Positions 37,575-49,044 are shown, counted from the stretch's first letter. The stretch: 64,000 nucleotides of DNA from Girardinichthys multiradiatus (GCF_021462225.1 NC_061813.1:25940442-26004441), one strand, 5' to 3'. Translations and numbers: made by a program. The notes: a model not told the origin generated them from the letters alone.

Positions 37575-38055
37575 AGGACAATAAACCCCAAGCAGGCAGC
37601 TAGTTCACCTCTAAATGGCTTTAAAAAATCGATGTTTTGGGGTGGCCCTGTCAATGTTCAGACTTAGATCCAAAACCTTAAGCATGCTATTCTTGCTCAA
37701 AATCCCCTAAATGTGGCTGAATTAAAGCAATTCTGCAAAAACATGGGCATAAACTCCCTCACAGTGATATGAAAAAGACTTATTGCCCAGTTAATGCAAG
37801 CCCTTGCTAGCAGTTGTTGCATAACCAGTTATTAGATTTAGGGGGTGATTACTTTTTCATATAGGACCAGCTTGGTTTGATCACTTTTTATCTTTAGAAG
37901 TGAAATCGTTTTTTTAAACCTCCATGCTATAGTTACTTAGGTTATCTGTTAGTGACTTGAACATTTGTTTAACAATCTGAAACATTTAGATGTGACAAAA
38001 ACTAAAAAGAACAAAGACATGTGTAAAGGGGCGAATACATTTTCATAGCACTGAA
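37575..38055 (+). mobile_element. Tc1-like remnant, 3' half
   Basis: Bases such as GGTGGCCCTGTCAATGTTCA, AATGTGGCTGAATTAAAGCA and ACCAGTTATTAGATTTAGGG, and the terminal GCGAATACATTTTCATAGCA, are in the order of the 3' half of a Tc1 transposase gene and its terminal repeat. Broken by indels. It resembles 15004-15480 more than Tc1-A. Confidence 0.55.
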
Positions 38056-38750
38056 TTTGGATTTCATAAAGAGGAATTCAGCTGTAGAAATAATTGAAGG
38101 CATTGTCAGAGAAACAGTTATTTATATACAAGCACCAAACACTTTACTAATAATTTTCTTCATGTCCTTATAGAATTTAATTCTGTCGGACTGTCATTGT
38201 CACTCCAAAAATGCTCACGTTTCACATTATGCTGGGACCAGTTGAAACTGATGTCACTGGACTGGTGGCCTAGCTTACAAGGTCTGTGATGTGTCAATCC
38301 CATTTGGGGTCACCGTGTTTGCAATGGCAGAGGGCTTACACAGTTCAGCTGACTTGGGCCACAGAGACAGGAAGGGGACAGACCGAGCAGGCTATCACAC
38401 TGCCCTCCTGGGGCGGCTTCTGACAGACTAGAAACATCAGGATAGATTTGGGAAGGCAACACTGACAGGGGTATCGAGGGTGGGGCCAGCAAGTGAGGGT
38501 GAAACTCTGTAGCAGGGCAGCTCAACAGAATTCATTACTCACAGCTAATTTGCAAATGGGGAGAAAGACCTGGATGCAGATCTCCTGCTGTTGTTCACGT
38601 TCACATGACCTCCCCATGCAACTGTTTCATCCCAACTGAAGTAAAGCTTTTGAAATTTTCACACAAGTTAATGGACCAATGGGGATTTCTTATGGTTACT
38701 TTTTATTTTACTTCTTTTATCGGGAGTTTATGTGACTAACTAACATTAGG
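38056..38750. other. Unique noncoding DNA
   Basis: No repeat or gene supported. 38280-38530 is a GC-balanced block with a 71-codon minus frame that has no supporting features. Confidence 0.3.
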
Positions 38751-38871
38751 TAGTGCATAATTGTAGAATGGAAAGAAAACCATTCGTGGTTTATTTTTTT
38801 TTTACAGACAGAAACCTGAAAAGTGTGGCATGGATTTGTTTTTCACTCAATACCTTACTCTGATACCTCTA

Positions 38872-40030
38872 CAGGTCCTTCTCAAAATATTAGCATATTG
38901 TGATAAAGTTCATTATTTTCCATAATGTCATGATGAAAATTTAACATTCATATATTTTAGATTCATTGCACACTAACTGAAATATTTCAGGTCTTTTATT
39001 GTCTTAATACGGATGATTTTGGCATACAGCTCATGAAAACCCAAAATTCCTATCTCACAAAATTAGCATATCATTAAAAGGGTCTCTAAACGAGCTATGA
39101 ACCTAATCATCTGAATCAACGAGTTAACTCTAAACACCTGCAAAAGATTCCTGAGGCCTTTAAAACTCCCAGCCTGGTTCATCACTCAAAACCCCAATCA
39201 TGGGTAAGACTGCCGACCTGACTGCTGTCCAGAAGGCCACTATTGACACCCTCAAGCAAGAGGGTAAGACACAGAAAGAAATTTCTGAACAAATAGGCTG
39301 TTCCCAGAGTGCTGTATCAAGGCACCTCAGTGGGAAGTCTGTGGGAAGGAAAAAGTGTGGCAGAAAACGCTGCACAACGAGAAGAGGTGACCGGACCCTG
39401 AGGAAGATTGTGGAGAAGGGCCGATTCCAGACCTTGGGGGACCTGCAGAAGCAGTGGACTGAGTCTGGAGTAGAAATATCCAGAGCCACCGTGCACAGGC
39501 GTGTGCAGGAAATGGGCTACAGGTGCCGCATTCCCCAGGTCAAGCCACTTTTGAACCAGAAACAGCGGCAGAAGCGCCTGACCTGGGCTACAGAGAAGCA
39601 GCACTGGACTGTTGCTCAGTGGTCCAAAGTACTTTTTTCAGATGAAAGCAAATTCTGCATGTCATTCAGAAATCAAGGTGCCAGAGTCTGGAGGAAGACT
39701 GGGGAGAAGGAAATGCCAAAATGCCAGAAGTCCAGTGTCAAGTACCCACAGTCAGTGATGGTCTGGGGTGCCGTGTCAGCTGCTGGTGTTGGTCCACTGT
39801 GTTTTATCAAAGGCAGGATCAATGCAGCTAGCTATCAGGAGATTTTGGAGCACTTCATGCTTCCATCTGCTGAAAAGCTTTATGGAGATGAAGATTTCAT
39901 TTTTCATCACGACCTGGCACCTGCTCACAGTGCAAAAACCACTGGTAAATGGTTTACTGACCATGGTATCACTGTGCTCAATTGGCCTGCCAACTCTCCT
40001 GACCTGAACCCCATAGAGAATCTGTGGGAT
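38872..40030 (+). mobile_element. Inverted partial copy of Tc1-B (1159 bp)
   Basis: It starts directly after a TA (38870-38871) with CAGGTCCTTCTCAAAATATT. It then runs through a 5' terminal repeat and the transposase gene and stops abruptly at TCTGTGGGAT (40030). It corresponds to the reverse complement of 40531-41689. The variable terminal-repeat bases (AATACGGATGATTTTGG) match the right end of the complete element, not its left end (AATATGGATGATTGTGG). Translations in several frames are identical between the two copies, so the duplication is very recent. Confidence 0.9.
39200..40030 (+). pseudogene. Truncated Tc1-B transposase
   Basis: Identical to the complete transposase for the first 277 residues, ending ENLWD, then 26 unrelated residues to a stop at 40111. 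It keeps the helix-turn-helix region and all three catalytic acids (D148, D238, E273) but loses the last 57 native residues. A folded product might be made if transcribed. It lacks a linked 3' terminal repeat, so the copy itself cannot move. Confidence 0.85.
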
Positions 40031-40079
40031 CACAATATGCTAATAGTTTTTCACTCAATACCTTACTCTGATACCTCTA
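40031..40079 (+). other. Junction: 15-bp terminal-repeat filler plus 34-bp duplicated flank
   Basis: 40031-40045 (CACAATATGCTAATA) equals part of the right terminal repeat (41660-41674). 40046-40079 (GTTTTTCACTCAATACC through CTCTA) is an exact second copy of 38838-38871, the sequence just left of the inverted copy. The joint between TGTGGGAT and CACAAT shares 2 bases (AT) with the donor terminal repeat. Confidence 0.9.
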
Positions 40080-40279
40080 CAGGTCCTTCTCAAAATATTA
40101 GCATATTGTGATAAAGTTCATTATTTTCCATAATGTCATGATGAAAATTTAACATTCATATATTTTAGATTCATTGCACACTAACTGAAATATTTCAGGT
40201 CTTTTATTGTCTTAATATGGATGATTGTGGCATACAGCTCATGAAAACCCAAAATTCCTATCTCACAAAATTAGCATAT
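40080..40279 (+). repeat. Left terminal inverted repeat of Tc1-B
   Basis: 200 bp, starting CAGGTCCTTCTCAAAATATT and ending near TTAGCATAT. It matches 41490-41689 in reverse apart from AATATGG/AATACGG and GATTGTGG/GATTTTGG. The internal repetition of TTAGCATAT near both ends is consistent with the paired transposase-binding sites of long-repeat Tc1 elements. Confidence 0.9.
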
Positions 40280-40356
40280 TTCATCCGACCAATAAAAGAA
40301 AAGTGTTTTTAATACAAAAAACGTCAACCTTCAAATAATCATGTACAATTATGCAC

Positions 40357-41361
40357 TCAATACTTGGTCAGGAATCCTTTTGAAGAAATGACTGCTTCAA
40401 TGCGGCGTGGCATGGAGGCAATCAGCCTGTGGCACTGCTGAGGTCTTATGGAGGCCCAGGATGCTTCGATAGCGGGCTTTAGCTCATCCAGAGTGTTGGG
40501 TCTTGAGTCTCTCAACGTTCTCTTCACAATATCCCACAGATTCTCTATGGGGTTCAGGTCAGGAGAGTTGGCAGGCCAATTGAGCACAGTGATACCATGG
40601 TCAGTAAACCATTTACCAGTGGTTTTTGCACTGTGAGCAGGTGCCAGGTCGTGATGAAAAATGAAATCTTCATCTCCATAAAGCTTTTCAGCAGATGGAA
40701 GCATGAAGTGCTCCAAAATCTCCTGATAGCTAGCTGCATTGATCCTGCCTTTGATAAAACACAGTGGACCAACACCAGCAGCTGACACGGCACCCCAGAC
40801 CATCACTGACTGTGGGTACTTGACACTGGACTTCTGGCATTTTGGCATTTCCTTCTCCCCAGTCTTCCTCCAGACTCTGGCACCTTGATTTCTGAATGAC
40901 ATGCAGAATTTGCTTTCATCTGAAAAAAGTACTTTGGACCACTGAGCAACAGTCCAGTGCTGCTTCTCTGTAGCCCAGGTCAGGCGCTTCTGCCGCTGTT
41001 TCTGGTTCAAAAGTGGCTTGACCTGGGGAATGCGGCACCTGTAGCCCATTTCCTGCACACGCCTGTGCACGGTGGCTCTGGATATTTCTACTCCAGACTC
41101 AGTCCACTGCTTCTGCAGGTCCCCCAAGGTCTGGAATCGGCCCTTCTCCACAATCTTCCTCAGGGTCCGGTCACCTCTTCTCGTTGTGCAGCGTTTTCTG
41201 CCACACTTTTTCCTTCCCACAGACTTCCCACTGAGGTGCCTTGATACAGCACTCTGGGAACAGCCTATTTGTTCAGAAATTTCTTTCTGTGTCTTACCCT
41301 CTTGCTTGAGGGTGTCAATAGTGGCCTTCTGGACAGCAGTCAGGTCGGCAGTCTTACCCAT
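40357..41361 (-). CDS. Tc1-like transposase (DD34E), intact
   Basis: 334 residues from ATG. Family role: binds the element's terminal repeats, cuts the element out and inserts it at TA. Visible features: a paired-type helix-turn-helix around 23-44 (TQKEISEQIGCSQSAVSRHL); a basic GRKR linker at 49-58; a second helix-turn-helix region about 63-108; and a DDE domain with D148 (FSDES), D238 (HHDLAPAHSA) and E273 (SPDLNPIENLW), spacing D-34-E. The SVMVWG motif is at 185-190. Length is normal for the family. The start is the only Met before the first helix and lies 129 bases inside the end of the terminal repeat. No frame damage is visible. Confidence 0.93.
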   Translation of the reverse strand: MGKTADLTAVQKATIDTLKQEGKTQKEISEQIGCSQSAVSRHLSGKSVGRKKCGRKRCTTRRGDRTLRKIVEKGRFQTLGDLQKQWTESGVEISRATVHRRVQEMGYRCRIPQVKPLLNQKQRQKRLTWATEKQHWTVAQWSKVLFSDESKFCMSFRNQGARVWRKTGEKEMPKCQKSSVKYPQSVMVWGAVSAAGVGPLCFIKGRINAASYQEILEHFMLPSAEKLYGDEDFIFHHDLAPAHSAKTTGKWFTDHGITVLNWPANSPDLNPIENLWDIVKRTLRDSRPNTLDELKPAIEASWASIRPQQCHRLIASMPRRIEAVISSKGFLTKY

Positions 41362-41489
41362 GATTGGGGTTTTGAGTGATGAACCAGGCTGGGAGTTTTA
41401 AAGGCCTCAGGAATCTTTTGCAGGTGTTTAGAGTTAACTCGTTGATTCAGATGATTAGGTTCATAGCTCGTTTAGAGACCCTTTTAATG

Positions 41490-41689
41490 ATATGCTAATT
41501 TTGTGAGATAGGAATTTTGGGTTTTCATGAGCTGTATGCCAAAATCATCCGTATTAAGACAATAAAAGACCTGAAATATTTCAGTTAGTGTGCAATGAAT
41601 CTAAAATATATGAATGTTAAATTTTCATCATGACATTATGGAAAATAATGAACTTTATCACAATATGCTAATATTTTGAGAAGGACCTG
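41490..41689 (-). repeat. Right terminal inverted repeat of Tc1-B
   Basis: Ends ...AATATTTTGAGAAGGACCTG and is followed by TA. It is the transposase-proximal repeat (5' end of the minus-strand gene) and the source of the inverted copy at 38872. Confidence 0.9.
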
Positions 41690-42911
41690 TATATAAACAA
41701 TGCAACCAACAGCCTTCAAAGTCACCTAAATAGTAGAATTTCCTTGTTTGCAAATTAATTATAGCATAAATACGGCTGATCTAAAGGTATCAGAGGTTTG
41801 TTAGAAACAATAGTGAACAAACAACATCTTGAAGACCAAGAAACATAGCAGACAGGTCGGGGATAATATTTTGTGGACAAATTAAACCAGGGTTAGGTTA
41901 GAAGAGTATGGCCTAAACTGATATCTTGGGCAAGGGGAGCATTCATCAGAGAAGCAGCCAGGAACTCCTTGCTAACACTGAAGGAGGTCTGCAGAGATCC
42001 ACAGCTTAGGTGGAAGAGACTGTTGACAGAACAACTATTGGCTGTGCTCAAGAAATCTGGCCTTTAAAGAAGAGTGGCAAGGATGTTGAAAAAAAGAACT
42101 TATGTTTACTCTTTGCCACAAGCTATCTAGAGAACACAGTAAATATTTAGATGAGGAAAGAAGGTGCTTTGGTCAGATGAGACCAACTTTGAACACTGAG
42201 GTCTACATACATTCAGAACAATATGTGTGGCGGAGAACTAACACTGCACATCACTCTGAACACACCATCCCCACAATGGAACATGGTGGGGGAAGGATCA
42301 TGTTGAGGGAAAGATATTCTTCAGCAATCATACAATTCATTAATCAAAGTTTATTTACATGGCTCATCTAAAATACTAAATAAAACTAGAGTAATATGGA
42401 ACCAACAGAAATGCAAAATCATTAATAAATATCACCAAAATCCGAATGATTGTTGAATGACACAGAAAGTGCTGATGATCAGCACATTTTGTGAAGGAGG
42501 ATCTTTAAGTAACCAATTAGAGAACAGCATGAAGTCACATGGAAGCCAAAAGTTTAAGAACAAAAGTACACACTCATTTGGCCAAAGGCACCACTGAAGC
42601 ATATATATTTAGACCTACACAAAAGAAGTGACCCAAAATAAACCCAAAAATGGAATGGGAATGCTAAAAAAACAATCAAAAGTCAGACACATTTTATGAG
42701 TGAACAGATGGGAGAATTACTTTTTATATCTGGGGGATCAATTAAGATACACTCGACCCTTTTAAATATTTATTCATTAAAATAACACCAACTTTTATTT
42801 TCACATCACAATTACGCGCTGCTTTGGCTAGATTTATCACATAACATCTTAGTGAACTACATGGGCATCCATCTTTGTACAATGGTGCAGGGGTTATGAA
42901 TAGTTATGAAA

Positions 42912-45847
42912 GGCACTGTATCTGCAGACCTGTGAGCACTGGAATAGATGCAGGAATACACTGCCTTTATAGGGTACAGCCTTATCATAAATGTTCATTT
43001 AAAGTTGGTGATTTGATTTACTTTGCTGTGTATATATTTTCAATCTAATGAAATTTTATTCCTGGATGTCCTTGATTCACTTTAAAGATGCAAGATGTTA
43101 GGGAATGTCTCCAGGAGAGCCACAAATTTTATCAACCCCGCTGAGGCACGAGAGTGGCTTGTACATAGTGCTTGGATAAAATAATTAGATGACTCCTTCA
43201 ATTGTCTTGTCACCTCCTTTAACCGCGACATTCGCAGGCGCTAATTGAATGAACTGAAAGTGCAGACAATTCTGGCGACTCGTAAATCTTCCATAAATGT
43301 TATTTCCTGGGGGGGGGGGGGGGGGGGGGGGGTTAAATTGCATGCTGTTAAATTCCTTAGGCCTGCTGCTGTCGATTAAAAGGACAGTCAGCTGGACACC
43401 CCTGTCCTACTGTGTAATGGTCAGTGGCCAAACCACCGACCCCTGCTGCTTTGAGTAAATTAACACTGGGCAGCACGTTGTCGTGTTTTAAATCACTATA
43501 CAAATATATGGACAACATCCTCAGAAGGCAGAAAGTCAAGAAAAAACCTTGTTTGGCAGCTCAGCATGTATGCAAACAATATCCATGACGCTTCATTTAT
43601 ATCACAGATTTTCTTGAGTAGTGTTTTGTGTTTGCTAACTGAAGATTTGACAACAGGGATGGTGAGATATTAAGTATTTGCTGCTGTCCCTTTGTTACAA
43701 GCCCTTATTTATAGGGAAGGCATTCAGTAAAAACTTAAAATTAATCTAAGATGACCTTAATAGACTTAGCATATGCTGTAACTTAAGAAGAAATTGAATT
43801 ACATGGGGATAATGCATAATTAGATACCATTTAAGAAAAAAAGGGAGATAGTCTAATTATTGGTGAAGCAGCTTAAGATGCTTTACTCCTTAATTGAAGT
43901 ACATCATGAATGCAGTGTGAATCTGTTCTGGCATGTTCAAACCAAATCTAAATCTTAATTAAATTTTGTGCAAAAAAGAAAGTGTTATAGAGAAGCCTTA
44001 ATCCATTTAAAGGAGGACAGCAAAGGGCTATTAGTGGGTGTTAATTCATTAATCAGAACTTTCTGAGGCTATCCTTTTCTGTATTGAAGGCTGGTCTATA
44101 TTTGAACCACACTGCAGGAGGTTTATACAAACAGCCTCCAGCCATTGTGGGTGAAGGTGATGGGCCAAATTAGAAGAGGCTTGAAGTGAATTCAGGAAAG
44201 AGTGTAATATTATCTTTTTATTCATGTTTCACTCCATTTTCCATCATGTTGTCCTATTATGTCACTCTGTTGATATTTCCTATTGAAATGGGATCATCCT
44301 CGAACAAGTATCCAAGACAGGTAAGAAATGTGTGGCCATGATTATAAAGGCACCACAGGGGTCAGGTTCCGATGTAAACCCTTGTTAATGTCAACATAAC
44401 GAGCAGAGGACCAGGCTGTAACCACTAGCTACAACTTCAAAGTAGGTGCAAGTTGGAGAAAGAAAAGGAGCTTAGAAGATGAGACCATTCCGTGTTCACG
44501 TCCCCTAATGGAAAGGCCATCCATCTTTGTGACGCAGCGTGGGTCTCTCTCTGTCTCAAAGCCTCTAACCGCAACACAAATACATGCCCAGAAATGTACA
44601 ACAAAGCCAATTGCTTTTAAGCCAGTCATTGACTCGTCGAGTTCTAATACAGCTGCCGGAGAAGCGGTGTGCTATTCATGAAGCTTTGCTGCCGAAAGAG
44701 AAAAGTTGAGGACACATCCTTGACAAAATCCTCTTTTCAGACATAATCCACCTTGTGCCATTTTACTTGAGGACTGGAGTGTGTAACATCTGATCTTATC
44801 CCAAAAAGCTATTTAGATCTATGTAGTGCTGGCTTGATTATGTTCCTGGTACACAGAGGAACCTTTCACTCTCTTAGTGCCTTCCCATCACACCTGGGAT
44901 AATAAAGAGGATTTAAACAGGTCTGAATAGGTTAACCAGGTGTTGAAACAAATAATGGTTTAAAATTGTAATTAACATGGCTTGAATAGAGCATTGCTCT
45001 TGATAAAGGTCTCCTCTGTTGAATGACTTTGGTATGCAAGGGAACACAAGACTAAAAGGGCCCAGTCTTTGTCAATGAAGAGAATAAGGAACTAATGGGG
45101 AATTAAGACCTTTAGAGGCTGTGTGCTTCTGTTATATGGCTTTCCCCCCTTTTCTTCAAGGATGTAATGCCACAGTTCATAGACCTGCCCAGCAAATTAG
45201 TTGCACTTCTCCTAAATGTTTAACTTGTGCCAGTGTTCTACAGTAAAATGTAACCTCACTGAAACCCAGAAAACCACAAAACATATTTTTTTAATCAATC
45301 AGCAGTTGATTCAAATGGACAAATGTTAAAGTTGCGGTATTTTAAAGCTACTGCTATTAAAAGGGTTATGAGGTTTGTAAAGGTATTTTTGTGAAAGCTC
45401 CTTAGCTAAAGTAGTGTTGTCAAACCTTTGCCGTTATTAGTTTTTATTTTTTGAAGCTGAGCAACTTCTGTGCTGAAACAAAAAAAAAAACAATGCAAAA
45501 TTAAAATGCTAATGTTTTGCTAATTTAAAAATGCAAAAATCCAATGTGTTGTAAATGTAATTTGGAAGGGTAAATATATAGTAATAATAAATATATTAGT
45601 AATAGTAAATGTATTTTTCAGTGACATGCTGTGATATTATTATTAGCAATGGTGCCCTTGCATGTTATAGAAAGATGTCATATCACAGTGAGTTTGGAGA
45701 AAGGTGAATAAACAGTGGCAAACGCAAGAATAAATAGCCCCTAACATAGTGTTGTATACTATTTTTACTTTGAGTTGTTAAAAATTGCTAAACAGCCAAA
45801 TAGGTTTTGGTTCACTTGACAAGCTGTTAGCCTTGCAACGCAACTTC
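42912..45847. other. Unique noncoding DNA
   Basis: No gene or mobile element recognised. It contains a 24-base G run (43309-43332). ATGGGATCATCCTCGAAC at 44287 runs into a strong donor (CAG/GTAAGAA) but has no other support. Confidence 0.3.
43309..43332 (+). repeat. G24 homopolymer
   Basis: An uninterrupted run of 24 G residues in AT-rich DNA. It is a probable G-quadruplex former and a place where assemblies often miscount length. Confidence 0.95.
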
Positions 45848-46135
45848 AAACTCTGTCTTAAAGCTGCAGTAGATAACTTTTGTAAAAATGTATTTTTTAC
45901 ATAGTTGTTAAAACTGTCACTATGTCCTCACAGTAGAATGTGGGACAGGTAATCTGTGAAAAAATTGAGTTCCTCTGGCTATTCTCCTGTGGTCCTACTG
46001 CCATTTGCAGAAATACACTGCTCCTGGTCAGCAACAGTGTCAATCATGCCCATTTTCGCAGTGCTCACACCCCTTCCCCGCATAGCGTGTACCATTGTTC
46101 AAGCTCAAGATTGCCGGTGTAGAGAAGTGTTTGTC
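45848..46135 (+). repeat. Dispersed teleost repeat fragment
   Basis: The stretch GCTGCAGTAGATAACTTTTG, TTAAAACTGTCACTATGTCC, TCTGTGAAAAAATTGAGTTC and GTGGTCCTACTGCCATTTGC is a repeat I recognise as common in teleosts. It has no coding frame; its class is unknown to me. Confidence 0.45.
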
Positions 46136-49044
46136 AAACCAAAAGATCTGTTCATTATATTAATGAATTGGAAAGAAACTTCACTCTGTGTATATATTAA
46201 AAACTAAACTTTAGCTGCTTTAGTGCTTTATTCATTACCCACCAAGTACTGACCCTTAGGTCATTATTACTTAAATAGGTGCAATTCCTGATTTTAAGAA
46301 AACAGCTTCTCATGTTGGTAAACAATTTTTGCTCAAACACTTTTGAGGAAATCAATGTCTCCCATGCTGCTCCTACTTCTGCAAACCATAACAGAGAAGG
46401 CTTGTCAGACACACCTAGAGCCAACTTGTCTTTTCTCACATTGTCTTGTCACCATGGAAACACTGTTTTGTTGATTGCAAGACCAGATCCCAACATTGAA
46501 TGCATATACATAAGTCCCACTAGCAAATAAACCAATAAAGAAACAAATTTTACATTGCAGGTAGGGTCTCACATCCCCCCATCTAGATACCCCCTACCCC
46601 CACCCCACCTCCACCAGTAAATATACCCTATACTATGAGAATAGCTGCTATAAGCATAAAAAAGGTAATTGCCTAATAATATACCTATTATGAAAAAAAT
46701 TACATTTTATACGAGAAAAGCACTAGCATTGAAATGTCTCTTTAATTCTAATTCAGCATTTCCCAAAAAAGCCTAAGTGGTTGTAAGCATGTTTGTGTAG
46801 CTGATGGGGACACTGAAGAGGTTCAAAACAAGTGAATTACAACTACTTCTAAAAAAAAAAATTCTTTTGTGCATGTGTGCAAGTCATTATGGTAATAATT
46901 TAGGCATGTTGCTGGTTTATCAAAGTCAAATGTTCCACAAATCTCAGCAGCAAGTAAGCCACAGTCAAAGGGGCACATTCTGCAAAGTTTCCAAACATCA
47001 GCCGCAGAACTTCCTAACAGTTCTTCATTTCCTCTGAGTGTTTTGAAGCCCCCCACGGAGAGGTTCCCAATCTTGATGCATCTAGCAATGAACAGAGAAA
47101 AATGGCTGATTGCAAGTGATTGACATGCGGTTGCCACAGTAACTCTTTTTTGGCTTTCCATGGAAGTCCAATTCATCATCAGAATTAGATGATTCCAAAA
47201 GGGCCTATTATCATAAGGGTGCACATGTGAGTGGCGTAATCGACTACCTGTGAATCGATCAAACCGTCTGACTCAGGCACTCCGTGTCTGTTAAAAATAA
47301 GGCCAAAGTGGGAAGACATTGCTGGATTTTCAGAGGTCATGTATTTTACTAAGGTTTGCATTATATTGCAGTTTTACTGATGCCATCTTACTGTTGTTTT
47401 GTTAGGCTATAAAAATTTTTTTTATTGTGATAAGCATTTATGATGGTTTTGCCACAACACTGCACTGCACTGAAGACCGACTTTGTCTAGTCATAGTTTC
47501 ACATTTCAGCAGCTGGCACTCCTTTTACAAAAACAGTTATGGTTGGACCTTTACACAGTGCTGGCCCAAAAATGCAAGAGATAGGTCAGAGTTTTTAAAG
47601 TTGATTTATGTGGAGATATTTAATATTTTATCTGCAGTCAGCATTAATCAATAACAATCTCATTGTCCAAACAGGGATATATACCTGAATATTCTGCAAA
47701 ATGCTGTGTTAACACCTCTTATCCACTTGAAAAATTTTAGTTTTTAGTGACAAAATATAACACTTAAATTTAAAATCTTTTTTTCTGAAGCAGAAATTTC
47801 TGAAAAAAATAAATTTTTGTGTGGTATTTGTGTGGACTGGATATCTGAGCTAGAAACCACAACATTGTTGTGAGAGAATGATGTCCTCATCTTTTCCTGG
47901 GTGGCCCAATTTTAACTGTTGCCACAAACTCATGGTTGAACAGAAACACTTTCATTCAGGCTGTAGTGCGGCCTGAATGTTTAGGTGTGTGTGGAAATAT
48001 TTATATGGACCTACAACTTAACAATAACTGAAACCTACAAAATTGTAAGAGCTTTTTGTTTGGATATTTATGTGTGCAAGTGTGTTTCATGGTCAAGAAG
48101 GAAGCCAAAGCAGGCGTCAGCATCAACATGAGCGTCAGAGCTGTGCAGCGTCAGTGTGTCAGAGTCAGCGGGGGCCACGGCACCCATGCAGGCTTCCCAT
48201 CAGCACACGCATGGAGCTGAGTCGGCCAGACAGCGCCGCGGCACACTCCAAACTTACTTAGTGTAATTAAAGTTGAGAAAGGTTAAAGTTTGACACTGAG
48301 ATGAGGTGAAGGGTTCTTTCTTCCAGGCAAGAGGAAATATAGGGTACCTCGTCAAAGTGGTTAACCGGTAAAGCCCTTGACCCTCCTGGAAAGCAAGAGA
48401 GACATGGTGGAAATGAAGACGCACATCCACTATCATGATTAGGTGCTAGGTCTTGAGAGGAGGGGACAATTGCATGAGCATGCAATTAAATTGGCCAACC
48501 TTTTGTGGCACCACACCTATTCAGGGCCATCCAGGAACATCCATCCAGAAGAGAGAGTGCATAATAGTCTGTGATGCATATCGGGAAGAAAATCGGAGAT
48601 ATGCTGAGGATTTCATCTTCACAGTAAACACAACAAGATGTAATGTCAACTCCAGACTTATGCAGAATTTAATGGTTTGAGAATGTCACAAAATGGTTTG
48701 TCAGCATTTCCAAGGAGTTGAGCTTTGCAGCTGAACATAAAATATTTTGAGCTGGTCTTTTCTGCTTTGTTATTGGGTGACATTTTGGTTATTTATGAAA
48801 ATGTGTATCCTCAAATAATTCTATGAAAAGGAGTTAAAGTATTGTTGAAAATCACAAGACAATTGTTTTATAGCCAACTTCGAAATAAAATATGGACTTA
48901 TAAGAAATGCAAAAAAACATTTGACAAGAAAACAGATTTTGTTGCATCTGCAGGGATGAGATGTCACTCTTGCATAATACCACACTATATGTCATTGTTT
49001 CTCTTCCATTTTTTATTTTTTACTTTCGAATATGCACTTTTTCA
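46136..49044. other. Mostly unique noncoding DNA
   Basis: No gene recognised. 46575-46606 has four C runs (6, 5, 5, 4) that form a G-quadruplex motif on the minus strand. 48060-48260 is GC-balanced, with an open 43-codon frame from ATG at 48091 that has no splice support. 46800-47240 and 48270-48490 show nothing definite. Confidence 0.3.

Larger units (their letters stand above)
40080..41689 (-). mobile_element. Complete Tc1-like transposon (Tc1-B), 1610 bp
   Basis: It is flanked by TA on both sides (40078-40079, 41690-41691), the Tc1/mariner target duplication. Terminal inverted repeats are about 200 bp (40080-40279 and 41490-41689), differing at only about two positions. It encodes an uninterrupted transposase on the minus strand. 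Intact ends and gene make it a candidate for an active or very recently active element. It is inserted in the older Tc1-A. Confidence 0.92.
38760..42911 (+). mobile_element. Old Tc1-A element, outer layer of a nested cluster
   Basis: The left part (38760-38871) has the GAAAAGTGTGGCATGGATTT and TACCTTACTCTGATACCTC segments shared with the Tc1-A 5' region. It resumes after the inserted Tc1-B at 41690 (AATGCAACCAACAGCC), continuing with CAGAGGTTTGTTAGAAACAA, GACCAAGAAACATAGCAGAC and HTIPTMEHGGG at 42260-42300. The 3' end reads GTTATGAAAGGCACTGTA (about 42904-42921). About 430 bases (42310-42740) of its interior are replaced by unrecognised AT-rich sequence. No intact frame. Confidence 0.65.

Noticed and set aside
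44287..44319. First coding exon starting MGSSSNKYPRQ before a CAG/GTAAGAA donor
   Set aside because: Only 11 codons, no promoter features, and no downstream partner exon could be found.
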